Both the position numbers and the translations under genes were made by a program. Below the pieces are notes generated by a model. The model was not told where the DNA came from, made no database searches, and worked only from the letters and a program-made list of their open reading frames with translations. From contig JASANH010000183.1 of assembly GCA_030248295.1 (NCBI GenBank), positions 682,001 through 746,000 on the forward strand: DNA of 64,000 bases, read 5' to 3'. Of the stretch, positions 1 to 11,363 are shown piece after piece; within the stretch, counting starts at the first letter, position 1; each line of letters begins with the position of its first letter. This DNA is from Mesodorylaimus sp. YZB2_4 (lineage: Eukaryota > Nematoda > Enoplea > Dorylaimida > Dorylaimidae).

Positions 1-654
1 AGACGCTATTTCTACTGTCAAAGTACCCATTGGGCGGACGAATGTCCAGTACATACAACAGTCGAAGCTCGAAAGCAGCAAATCAAAGGAAGCTGTTTTA
101 TTTGCATTCGATAGGGGCACAACCAGAAAGATTGCAAAGCGGACAAACCATGTTGCTACTGCAAAAAGACAAAGCTTCACTATCAGAGTTTGTGTCCAAC
201 CAAGTTTACATCAAGGAGTCCGAAAAAAGAAAATGCGTATCTAGTCTTCAACACACCAGGTCAGGAGTCAGCAGAGTCAACAGCCAGACAATACCCCGAG
301 AGTGCCCTGGTCAATGTGGACGACTGTGGCATCCTGCAGATGGCACGTGCCCATATCAGCAGCCCCAGTTCAAAGCAGGGAGTACAAATTCGTTTGGTTC
401 TCGATTAAGGCAGTCAGCGCACCTATGTCACAGACGAATTGGTCAAGACATTCAAAGCTGAACCGCAATCAACGGAGACACTCGAAATCTACACGTTCGG
501 AGCATCCAAAGCAGTCAGTATCGACACGAAGGTGGTCAAGCTGCAACTGAAGCTATGAGGTGGAGGAACCATGGAATTCTTAGCGGACACAGCACTGAAG
601 ATTGGAGAAATCCATCACCAGCCAGTGGACATTTCGAACATCAGCGTCCTATAA
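1..654 (+). pseudogene. BEL/Pao-type retrotransposon gag-protease remnant
   Basis: One reading frame (frame 1) stays readable from base 1 to the stop at 652-654, broken by in-frame stops at 112-114, 406-408 and 556-558. It shows cysteine/histidine zinc knuckles of the BEL/Pao Gag type: HWADEC near the start, CFIC then GHNQKDC, and CCYC ending QSLC. An aspartic-protease-like stretch follows. The active-site triad is visible as LVLD, a stop codon, then GSQRTYV, so the stop replaces the serine of D-S-G. After it comes an ETLEIYTFGASK-like segment typical of these proteases. The copy starts outside the window and gives way near 655-735 to a receptor fragment on the other strand. It is a dead fragment. 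The family assignment rests on motif order and is fairly sure; the clade within BEL/Pao is not. Confidence 0.75.
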
Positions 655-734
655 CAAAATTCACCATTGGCCGATCCAATTTCGAAGGACATATCAACGA
701 GAGGACGTGACGTGACGAGAGGACGTGGTCACTG

Positions 735-1020
735 ATGCCAGTCCTTCGAAAGTTGCATACTGACCACTTATGACGCACACGATTAATGCTGCGCCCGAAA
801 TAGCGTCCGCCATGGCCAGATTGCAGACAAATATATTGCACCGATTTTTCTTTAGATCTGGTGTCTTAATCAATGCCACCGCGATCATTACGTTCCCAAA
901 TATGGCAGCAATGCCTCAAAAAACGAAAATTATGCTTGCAGGCCAGATGTATATGCTGATCGGCTGCAGCAGGTCGGTTGTAAAACTATGACCTGTAGTT
1001 TCATTTAGTTTGTTTGCCAT
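735..1020 (-). pseudogene. srsx-like 7TM receptor fragment (TM1-TM2), broken
   Basis: Reading leftwards from an ATG at 1018-1020, the frame gives a short N-terminus with a glycosylation-type NET, the IYIWP motif shared by all receptors in this window, TM1 with GN, the segment NRCNIF, and TM2 with LAMADAISG. An in-frame TGA interrupts TM1 just before GIAAIFGN. Similarity stops near 735, where the sequence changes to a short GAGAGGACGTG direct repeat next to the retrotransposon remnant. Only about the first 95 of roughly 330 residues survive. It is clearly a copy of the family at 23.6, 27.3 and 54.9 kb and cannot make a receptor. Confidence 0.8.
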
Positions 1021-1664
1021 AGTCAGATCACGTAGATGTAAGAAATCAATAAATTATGCTAACGCACAAAAGCAGCTAGTACCATCTGTAATGTGGTTGG
1101 CTTTTCTGGCGATCTTCTTGCGTATGTTCAAGCATTATATACATACATTACTGTACCAGGCATTCGTACTCTTTGAGACCCCCTGATTTGTAATCATACT
1201 TTTTTCTGTCGTCGCGTCCATTATTCCGTACTTATTCCGAAAAGTTATATTGGGCATAGAAGATAGATATTGACCAAGTACAAATAGCCTCTTCGATAAT
1301 CCGGAAATGGCTTATGCCTTCGGAGGCACGTGACTAAAACTCAGTAATGTACGGACGCTTATCCGCACTCAGATATCGAAGACTGGCCAGACTAACCCCC
1401 TAGAAGGAAAGACGGATTGTAAGCACGTATATTTATTATACGTCCGCCCGCACCCAACAGAGAGAAATGTCCGCACTGGCACATCCACCGAGAGAAAGGC
1501 AGACATTCCCTTATTACCTCTCAAGACTAGTTTGATTCGCATATGCCACCAATATCACCCTGCCTATCAATGTATCTGCTCTTATCGTTAGACCTTCTTG
1601 AATGTTCGGCGTGCTTTGATCGAGGTGATAATTTTTGACTTCGATAACCAGTAACCGGCATGGG

Positions 1665-3455
1665 TGACTTGACTGATATACGCCTTCTTCTAAACCTAAG
1701 AAAAACAGAAAAATAAAACGGAATGTGAGCCCGCGCCCATGAAATTACTCGTAAAGACCGCCTACAGATCGACCATTTGATAGTCAGAAACTCTCACCGC
1801 CATGCCCACTGATAAAACGCGCAGATTTTTCGAATATGTACTCAGATATACAGGCGGCAGGAAAAACAACAAAGATTCTTCTTCGATGCCTCAATCATGC
1901 CCGATACCATCTTTGAGTAGGCAAAAAGTCGAGTCGTAAGACCGCTCATATTCCTTGTTCACAAAACATGCTCTATGGCAAAAACATGCTGACATTACTG
2001 GCACTACGAGTCTTACATTACGAGAAGTCAATCAGACGCAAGGAACTAAAAGGCAGCTTATCGAAGACAAAAGACAAAAGACAAAGGGAACTAAACGTGA
2101 CAACCTATCGAAGCTGAAGCCAGCCTACGGAGAACTAGCTCATGCTTGGGGTGTCTTTACTTCTACAGTCGACCTTGGATAACCGTAAAATCCGGAGAGT
2201 TGCTTCAAGTTCTAATTCCCCGATTTTTTTCTTTTGTTTTTTATGTCAACCTCGGATAATTGCAACTTCGCGTAATTGCAACGCTTTTTTAAACCCCAAG
2301 GCGCATTTTTCTTCGCATAATTGCAATTTTTCTCTTACAGTGGACGCTTAAGTAGACTTTGACAACAAATTCAGGCTTCCCGCGTTTGGCCTAGGCAGTT
2401 AGTTGTCTGCAATATGTTGCTTTTTATGAAATCGAGGATACAGTCGAGTCCGTTTAGTATCACCAGACCCGGTTAGGAAGAAAATGTGGCAATATCGGAG
2501 GTCTGTGACTAAACCAAAGTACACTCTAAAATCGCAAAAACCGATTTTTTTGCGTTTTTCTCGCTAACTCATACCATTTTTGTGTATTCCTAACCATTTG
2601 AAAGGCGCAACGCTTTTCAAACAGCTTTTGTAATTAGAAGGTTAAATTGTGCGAATCTGTCAAATCAAAGCTGAAGCACAATGCCCCAAAATGAACGAGG
2701 GTTCTTTTTTTAAAATTCTTATTTTTGGTGATTTTGCGCTTTTTTTAGTGCCTAATCATAGTCGGTCGCTACCCTGTTGTACGACAGGCGCGTGTGCACC
2801 CGACTATATTGGGCCCTTAGTCTGCCAAGGGTCTAAATGTGACCATTTCATGATTTTAATTCCCCTTGCTACAGAAATTTATGTGACAATTAGCAGACTG
2901 GGCCAAATTCAGCGTGATAATAAGCGAGCTCAAAACATACACAAGGTATAGGAAAAATTTGGGACTTTGAAAACCTGTGATAATAACCGAATGGTGACAT
3001 TATCTGGTGTAACTCCAAGGTTGAGTCGACTGTATGGTTGCAAAGAACTTTGTAATTCATCATCGTCAACGCAAAATTGCCAGCTGTTTTTACTTTGTGG
3101 AGGGAGAGATTTCAGTTGCATTCCATTACTCGAAACTTTTTGACTAAGAAAACGTTGTTTCCCTGATAAAAAACTTTTTTGAAAAATTTTTTTAAACATT
3201 GGTATTGACTGATGTGCTCCAAGCATAGAACACTTCACGTAATTGCAACTTTTTTCAAAAATCCATCCGAACGACGCATAATTGCAATTTCGGTCAATTG
3301 CAACTTCGGCTAAATGCAACTTTTTCTGGCGTCCCGAGCGGTTGAAAATTATCCGCGGTCGACTGTATATCCTCAGAGTATTCAATCAGAAGCTGAACAG
3401 ACCACCCAGGATCCGCAAGTTTTATTAGGTTATTGTTAGCTCCAATCTTCTTCAA
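1665..3455. repeat. Dispersed repeat copy 1, split by a DNA transposon
   Basis: Bases of about 1665-2165 and 3366-3455 match the block at about 59245-59605 in the same order and orientation. Shared landmarks include GAAATTACTCGTAAAGACCG, TACTCAGATATACAGGCGGC, CTAGCTCATGCT, TATCCTCAGAGTATTC and GGATCCGCAAGTTTTAT. The intervening 1.2 kb is a separate inserted element. No coding content is recognised in either copy. The repeat class is unknown. Confidence 0.75.
2166..3365. mobile_element. pogo/Tigger-like non-autonomous DNA transposon, 1.2 kb
   Basis: The element begins CAGTCGACC and ends with its exact inverse, GGTCGACTG. It is flanked on both sides by TA (2164-2165 and 3366-3367). Subterminal regions carry repeated GGATAATTGCAACTTC-like words, inverted between the two ends. 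CAGTCGAC-type termini with a TA target are typical of pogo/Tigger members of the Tc1-mariner superfamily. No transposase domain can be read, so it is probably non-autonomous. The related repeat at 59.5 kb lacks it and shows the uninterrupted target (TTCTATATCC), which fixes both ends. Confidence 0.8.
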
Positions 3456-4365
3456 CCATATTCCTCTCTGGCATCCAGTGACCTCGATCGTGACAACTTG
3501 TGTGAAGCGTATTATTGCTTATATTGAATCGAAACAATACATGATTAGACGAAGGTCGAAACAGCGCATCACAAGGGACCTGTCAAATACAGCCTGCGCC
3601 GGCTAAAATTGGACCCAAACTGATTTGCACCAAAAAATGCAGCACAACTAAAAACCTTGGCCTATCCTAGGGGATACTAGGACCAGCCAATGGACGGCCT
3701 TCGCCACATGAACAAACCTGCGCAGCCCACGACGCCTCGTGTATCGGTGATTTCCCAACCACACGAATGGGCCGTTTAGGCTTAAAACTCGAAGAGCGGC
3801 CGCACGTGTCGATCCTGACGGAGGTTCTGATGGTCCTGAGCCCAAATGCCCACAGTGCAATTCAGACCAGGAACTTAATACTAGTCGCCGCCCAATTCCT
3901 GCAAACCAAACCAGTCACTCGGCCTCGATATGACTGGTGCAAGTTGCTGGCCAGTTCCATCCCTATTCCTTGACAGCTTGCGGCTGGTTCGAACCACCAC
4001 GATAGATGCCCTGTGTATTCGCCATAGCTGATGACTATAGCTGATATACACTTTTTACATTCCCGAAATTTCATCGATTAACAGCTCGTGATTCATTTAA
4101 ATTAAAAAATTTGAAAGTGCATGAGAAAAGCAGTAGTTGCTATTTTTCCAGGCAGTTTGCTCACCATACAGCATCCAAATTAAATATCTAATGAAAAATT
4201 CGAATTCCAAATGAAATATTGCGCCATATTGCGTTTTTGACATTATGTAATCACTGGCTGGCTGTGGGCACAATATTTGCAAATGTTATTTATGACTTTG
4301 CGACATTGCAGGAAATATCAAGTTGCGATATCAGTCTGCCACTTTGGGCCACCCATCTTCAGCAC

Positions 4366-4530
4366 TTGTCATGTCATATATTATCCATAGCCAAACACCA
4401 TACAGTGAACTCGAGGACTAAGGAACACATATTTGACAATCATATTTTACCCAGGCGGTATACCCCTGTAAATGCGCGCCCCTGCGCTAGGGGCGAACGC
4501 CTAATCGCTAGGCCACAGACCCGGGTACTT
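4366..4530 (-). repeat. tRNA-derived SINE, copy B
   Basis: On the minus strand a tRNA-like head (GTGGCCTAGCGATTAGGCG as A box) is followed by a body reading TGATTGTCAAATATGTGTTC, then TCCTCGAG, TTTGGCTATGGATAA and a tail TATGACATGACA. The same order of blocks occurs at 51366-51540. The B box is degraded here. It is a retroposed Pol III-derived element, not a working tRNA gene. Confidence 0.75.
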
Positions 4531-5627
4531 ATCCCAATCACCAGCGGCAAGGATGATATGGTCGAAATTGATCCTCTAAAAGCGCGCCATTTTCCTTTCC
4601 AGCTTTTATCACCGACCTTAACATTTTTGGCATTCGGGTTAGTCAATTGCAGCACAAGCGAGTGGTGTGGCGATTTTGTGGGTCCTTGCCAAATAATGAG
4701 CATTTTTCTACGCGTCATCAAGGGAAACCTTGAACAACCTGCACCGATATCAGGCATATGCTGCGATAGGGCTAGGCATGACGCCATATTTAGCACGTAA
4801 TATTACGATACCATTCTTTAGCCAAAAATTCTTCATTGTTTTTTTCAGCGATTGATTTCATTGATTTTCGCGTTTGATGTAATTTTGATGAGACCGCCGT
4901 CATAGGGGTGCATCGCGCGGAACATACGCGGCCCCTGCCTTAATGTGGGTCATATTAGGACTTCTCTCAGCTAGTTTTTTATGCGATTTCATTTAGTCCA
5001 TGCGCCAACTTGTTATCATCCGTCCGTGCGCTTAATCGGCTTCACAAATGCGCCTTTGTGCTTGATTTCGCCCTGGATCATAAAGACCTCCCATACACAG
5101 CTCCCAGTAGCAATACAATCTTTTTGGATTTTTTGGATACTCGCATTTTACTTTCTCGTCTCCTTTCTTGTCATAATGGCAGTTTATATCATAGGAAGCT
5201 TCTAAATTGTAGAGTACCTACATTCCCTAGAAGTTTTCTACTAAATGAGAAACTGATGGCGTGAAAAATGTAACTGAACTTCGTTTCCTCGATATACAGT
5301 ATTAGTACTTGTCCTATAGAAATATTTGGTACAGCACAGACATACCCTAAAACGAAATATCCTGTTCGTTTGATGATTGTTGTTTAATGAGTGTTTTCTC
5401 CAGAACTGTAAATGAAGCGTGCTGAGACTATTGAACAACAGTTAGAACAAGGAAATAGATGCCCCACGCTTGCATCCATCCAAGGCACCCCATATGACTG
5501 AGTGACAGTCATTCCTGTGACGCTTTTATTTGTAACATTCCCTTTATGGTCAAAGCCGGGACGACGATTGTTTAGAGACCAAAAACCCTTGCCCTTTAGA
5601 AGTGCGTTCCAAACCAAGTTGTACGCA

Positions 5628-7521
5628 ATGCATGGCCAACTCAACTCCTCTTTACTGAACATTTCAAACGACTCTTCTCTTCAACCATTCCAAATTTACA
5701 TCTGGCCTCTCAATATTGCTTTCCTGGTCGGTGGTTTGGGTGCTGTATTTGGGGATATCATGGTCGTAGCCGCTCTGATCAAGTCGCCTGAACTAAGTCG
5801 AAATCGATGCAACATATTTGTGGGCAACCTGGCAGTGGCTGATGCCATCTCGGGCGCCTACTTCATCGTGTACGGTGTTGTGAATGTGCCATTCTGGTAC
5901 AGTAAACTCGCCTTCCCGCCCGTTGACGATTCGAATTTGGCGAAAACAAGCGGATTAGGAGACGGATCAGTGGCCGCCCGGGCGATCAAAACAAGGTCGT
6001 AAATTCGGAAGGTGGACAATGGTCGGTGAAGGACCAGGTAAATGGCAGCACCGCCGGCAGCGATTGCGACGGCGAGGCCGGAGCGAAAGGCACGTGCGGT
6101 GCCTATGCCGAGTGTGGTGAGCCTGGACGGGGCACGTGCTGCCGTCGGGGCGTACTCGCCGCCTCAGCATTGGGCCTCGCCGCGAGCTCGAGCCCAGCGG
6201 GTGGCGTACACGTGCGCCAGACGTCGACCAGCGACCACCTCGGAGGAGATCAAGACCAGCGAACAGGGGGCGCTCGCGGACGAACCAGAGGGCGCTCGTT
6301 ACCGGTGAAGACCCTGAACGATGTGATGTGATTGGAGGATTGACGACGATGATGACCCGCCTTTTGGTGCGCTGTGCCTGATTTTGTACAGTTTAGTCAG
6401 TTCAGTTGAAGGATTCGGTTCGGTAAAGTCGTCTTGGAATTTCGTCTTGTGTTTTGGTCTATTCGCCTTATCATCGAGGCGATCGGGGCGACGAGGCGGT
6501 GCGACGAGGCGAACCCGGCCGAGGACTGGGCTCAAGTGTGTGGCGTTGGAGTGAACGGGGACGTGACGGATCGGGACAAGGGCTCTCTCGAGCATAGCCC
6601 CTTATTCGTCTCAGCGTCTTGGGTGCGCGTCGGATCGGCGGTCACCGAGACGGTGCGGTAAGAGTGATTGGTGTGTGAGTTGGATCAGGATAGCACACGG
6701 GTTCTTAGATTGCCCTCATAATCTAAGTGGTGGCACCGGGTTACGGTAGGTTTAGGCAAGAACAGGTTAGGTTGGAGTCGCTGTTGAGGTAACTCCCAAC
6801 AGGACAACAACAACGGGGTGAACGGTGTCTTCGCCTCTTTGAGAGGACTAGCTGCAGGCCATATCCAACGAGATGTGTTTCTATATCAATCTCCTCGCCG
6901 TATTCTCCTTCGATGCTAGCTCGCTGATGGTGTTGGCCATCGGTGTAGACCGCATGGTCTCCTTGTGGTGGCCCATGTTTTGCAAGAATCTTTCAAAAAC
7001 GTACGTCATCGCGGTCAATGCTGCGTCTTGGCTTTTTTGAGGGGTCAACGTGATTTTGGGCTTTGTCTATAAAGATCCCAATGAAATCGTCCCATCCTGC
7101 GCTCTGCCAACATCCATGCGCAGTGTGTCACTGGCATTTTGGAATGACTCCAACATTGCCATCAATGTGTTGGTGGTAGCCTGCTATGCTAGTGCGTATC
7201 GAAGGTCCAAGTCGTTAGCCAAGGCTCGATCGAGCAACAATGATCAGATTTGCGCAATAATCGATTGCTGACCTCGCTGATCATATATGTATCGATCTAT
7301 ATCGCTGGCTGGATGGTCACCATGCTGGTCATATTTCTGGTCAACATCACCTCAGCACCGCCGACAGTCATCTTTCACTGTTCCATGTATGTGAGAATAC
7401 TGGCCAATATATAAATGTGGGCTGCAATTTCTAGGGGTATTATGCCCTCAGCGACGAGTATCGGAAGGCTTTTAGGAAATTATTGAGTATGTCAGGGGGG
7501 AAAAATAGCCCCCATTTCTAG
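5628..7521 (+). pseudogene. srsx-like 7TM receptor pseudogene, split by a solo LTR
   Basis: The copy starts at the ATG at 5628 and reads well through TM1 and TM2 (IYIWPLNIAFLVGGLGAVFG, NRCNIFVGNLAVADAISG). It is then interrupted at 5876 by a 937-base LTR and resumes at 6817. The second part carries small lesions: two bases lost near 6859 after CTAGCTGCA, a TGA after the WLF stretch at about 7039, one base lost in the QILRNN region near 7250, a stop near 7411, and a damaged C-terminus. The TM1 asparagine of the GN motif is also changed to aspartate (FGD). The N-terminal half resembles the gene at 27.3 kb, while the C-terminal half matches the gene at 23.6 kb. It is non-functional. Confidence 0.9.
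5876..6812. mobile_element. Solo LTR, 937 bp, inside a receptor pseudogene
   Basis: The insert begins TGTTGT and ends ACAACA, a perfect 6-base terminal inverted repeat of the TG...CA type. It is flanked by a 4-base target duplication ACGG at 5872-5875 and 6813-6816. Removing the insert and one ACGG restores the TACGGGGTGAACGG stretch seen in the intact paralogue at 27.3 kb. The interior is GC-rich and has no polyprotein. This is the product expected when the two LTRs of a retrotransposon recombine. Whether it belongs to the BEL/Pao element at base 1 cannot be told because no LTR of that copy is in the window. Confidence 0.9.
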
Positions 7522-10500
7522 ATAATTCTTTGAAATTTGTTGCTGCTTCACCCATGGTAAATGGATGATTTTGTTTGGTACACATTCATGTGCTTACGCG
7601 AGTACATAGTGAGCCAGTAAGTTGTACATGTGTCATTTGTGCTTCATTGTAATGATGTCTAGCTATCTTGTGTCAATAAATTCAGGATCAGTTAGACTTT
7701 TCAAATCCTATTAAACCGTACTGAACGCATAAACGGCGAAGAAAGTTTTTTTTTTAATTAGAGATATCAGATTTTTACCAGTGGCTGATGTTGCATCCGC
7801 TTTTACATTCAGGCAAACGGGGTGTAGGTGGCTGGGCCTCTTGAAAAAGAAATACTGTTTAAAAAGAAGGCGGAAAACAGCGATTCAGTGTTCTTTTCTC
7901 TCAGACACTGCGAGAGAATGTATTAGGTTAGCCATGTCGGTATGTGAAAGTATTTTGTTAGCCGTGACGCACAAACATTGCGCGGTTCAATTTCCTTCGG
8001 ACGGAGCGGGCCACGGTTGCCAGATGTCACAGTTACTCCTCATTTGTGGCGTGGTTTGGGCCCAGTGAAAGTTCTGTGTAGGAGGCTGAACTGTGAGGGG
8101 TTTTGTGAAAACTTTTAAATTTTTATTAGGCTTTCAGGGGGACTTGACTGTCTATCTTTAAACAGACTGTGCGAGTATAGCTGGCGAAACTTATTTGAAT
8201 GCGCCTTCTACAGTTTAGTTTCTGTTGGCTGACTGACATTCAGCGGGATTTAGGTGAAAACCCGTCACAATAGCAGAGGGTTTTATTTTGGTCTAGCCGA
8301 CCAATCAAGCAGGGCCGGCAATAACGGTTCACTCATCAGTGCTGGGAAATATTAAGCAGCCAATGTTTTACTAAACTTCACATGGTAACCCCTGGTCGGT
8401 TGCCCTGTCTGTACCCCTTCGGAGCAAGGAAGTGGATTAGGTTGGTGAGTGCCTGGCTGCATCATCGCTGATGAATTTTATTACAATCGGATCGGCAGAG
8501 TCATATTGGGATCGTATTGGGCTTGAGGTCGGATCGGTTGATGCTTGCTTTTGGTAGCGGACAAGATCGAATTTTGGCGTAGGAGTTAGGGCTTTTCCAC
8601 CGTCACTATCCGTGTTGGGTGAAGTCGGAAGGCCGAGATTTTTAGCTAGATGCCCAGAAGACGGATGCTCACAAATTTTTGGTAATTTTTCTCTCAGCTG
8701 GCGGCCCTCAAGTGGACTGGATGCAATTACTGACGATATCATTTTACTTATCAGAGGTTACAAGTGCATACGCTCGTATTTTCTGTGTCTTAAATGTGAC
8801 CTATATCCCTCTTAATTCGACCCAGGCAGGGATAACGGAGAGGGTTTGAGTTAGATATGTCCTTTAAAGGATGAGAAAATTTTTTACTGGGATCACACTG
8901 GCTTTAGGGGTTTAGAAATGGTCTTTGTCGGTGTACTGCCCTTTAGAAATTCGCCTGGCACAGCATACCAAGTATTGTACGCGCATATTGTACATATCAT
9001 CCTCTCCACATCTTTAACCTTGGAACGGGGCTTCCTAACAGGATTCCATTTAGTATGTTTGTACTGTCATCAATCTTTCTGTTCCCGTCGCGGCCCTGGC
9101 ACAAGGCTGCCGGCTGTCTTCGCGAAGGGGGAGAATCGAAAGTCAGAAAGTCGAGAAAGAAACGACGAGGCCACGTACTGTATGCTAGGACCGCGTAACT
9201 AAAGTTATTCCAGCCCCCTGGCATGTACTGTACTCCATGTAAGGTGGTGGGGCCGCTTACAACATTTTAAATTTTTGTAACGTGTATATATTTTCTGTAC
9301 TTTCATGCATTTTTATATTCTTTTTATCAGTCGCACTGCCATGATTACAGGAGAGATATTCCTTCCGTCCGTCCCACTTGTAGTACGTCCATCTTTCAAT
9401 GTTTCTGTTTTAAAATACGCGATCGAAGAACTTGCTCACATCTTTCTGGGAATCGCACAGATTCGCGCTGGCAAAGCTCAGCCGCCCTAGCACGTTCATT
9501 TTTCATATACTTTCTTGATTTTGAGCCTGCTTTCTGATTCGGTCGAAGCATTTCCAAAAAAAACAAGTGATATGTAGGCGCAATACTGTATGACCTGAAT
9601 TTTCATTCCATCGATTTCCCAATACTGAAACCAAAAGCCGAGCGACATCTCTCCAGGACCCCATACTGTAATCCTTTGCTGTTGGTGTCGGATCGATGGC
9701 TAGTGTTTGATCAGCTTATGAGCAAAGAAGGCCATCTCTGTTGTGGGTGCTATCAGATGCGAGGTCCGCTGTCACGGAATTTGTTTTCTTAGTAACGCTC
9801 AGCGCGTTATTTACGTATGATTGCAAGAGGATTACGGGTTAGGGTTTCAGGTTTCAGAGGACTTTTTGATGCTATGCGAGTCCATTTCCATAAAATTCTC
9901 TATGTGTCACTTGATAATTCGATGAAAACACGAATAGGGACTTTGATCATGACCCCCCCCCCACCGCATTGGCAATATCATGCTGGCAGACCAAAGGACG
10001 AAGTTTGGGTGTCCATCCTCGATCGATTACATTCTCCTGTCTTGGTTGGTCATGGCACAACCTCTTTTTGCTGGTCTTCTGGCTAGTATCCACTGCCTGT
10101 ATCAAAATTAGTGGCTACATTTTCCTTAATTAGTGCCAAACATTCATGTTTTCAATGCTCTAACCCATGTCAATGTCGACCAAATTATCACCGCTACAGT
10201 GAACCAGTGGCGAACGAGCATCATGCCTTCGTGCCTATTCAGTCTTTGCGCAGAATGGTCCTGGGAGGCAAATTAATACTCATTGTCAGCATGAACAGCT
10301 CTTTTTTGGGAAGGGCGATAAGAAGTTTAGACGCTAACGGGATTTTGTCGTGGCATTGCTTTTGCGCCTTCAGTTTTACACTGTTCATTTGTCTCTGAAT
10401 AAGTTTGATTCCTTTTAGAAGAATCTCAATCGTATCAGCTTGACAAACATTGTAGACTGCTATCCTGTGCATATTCAACGACTTTTTATGCAGCATACTG

Positions 10501-10842
10501 TACGTGGTGCGGCATTGTGAAAATCTTACGCAGTCGTAGCATATGGTACAAATGCTGGATCCATGGCCTCGTCATTTCTCGACTTTGATTTTCCCCGTTC
10601 GTGTATGCAGTCAAGAACGCGACGGGAACACGATCACGATCGAGAACAGTACCTACTGCATAGGCGTGGAGCCGTAGGCTCATTTGCTTTGCGCGCACAT
10701 TCTTTTTTAATGAGTTATAACGCTGCGTTCTGATGTGGCAATCTGATTGTGAGACTGCACGATTACTGTATTAGGAGATACTGTAGGTATGTTAGTACAG
10801 CAAAAGCAAATAGCGAAGTAACTGTAGCTAATATTGCAAATA
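7522..10842. other. Intergenic region upstream of the Argonaute gene
   Basis: No supportable gene is seen. Open frames are short, lack family resemblance and have no convincing splice partners. Several TACTGTA words and a run of ten C (9953-9962) are present. Promoter elements for the downstream gene cannot be assigned. Confidence 0.5.
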
Positions 10843-10985
10843 TGCCGGGCTCGTGGCCTGGAGATTAGGTAACTGCCGCTCATGCAGTTGCGGACGGTCG
10901 CTTGATCGACTCGCGGCCTGGTAAATCACTTCTTGTGCACTGTGTGCCTATCCTCGAGTCCGCTGTTTTATGATGGCGATGTGGT
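10843..10985 (+). repeat. tRNA-derived SINE, copy C (diverged)
   Basis: Reads CCGGGCTCGTGGCCTGGAGA as a degraded tRNA-like head, then TCGACTCGCGGCCTGGTA, TCACTTCTTGTGCACTGTGT and CCTCGAG. The block order matches the SINE at 51366-51540. The copy is old, with many substitutions and a short A-rich end. Confidence 0.55.
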
Positions 10986-11363
10986 GAAACAAAAAAGAGA
11001 AGAAGAAAATATAATCCTGCGTGGTTATTAATAATGGATTTCGAATAGGCACCTAGCGGAGGGTTTGTGGGGGTGGGGGTCGTCAGCTGAGGGACTTGTC
11101 AAAAGCATCTGTTCCGAGCGTGCGTTCCGTGTCCAGTGGGCTTATTTGTAGAATCGAGACCAGTGTTTGTTGTTTGCAGCTTCTCTTCTCCACTTTTGTG
11201 TTGTTCGTGCTCGAGCTGCTATGGCCGAGCTATGCGATTGAGACCGCAAATCATTATAAGTTTTCTTAACATTGCAGACTAAACGCAACAAAACCGTACT
11301 TTTTGGTTGAATCAATTGAGAAGACGCACGTTCGGTATATCTTTTGCAACCCACAATTTCGAG

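Noticed and set aside
2930..3385. 151-codon open frame on the minus strand.
   Set aside because: It runs across the inverted end of the pogo-like element and is made of its subterminal repeats.
6026..6661. Several GC-rich open frames of 75-100 codons.
   Set aside because: They lie wholly inside the solo LTR and have no retroviral or host motifs.
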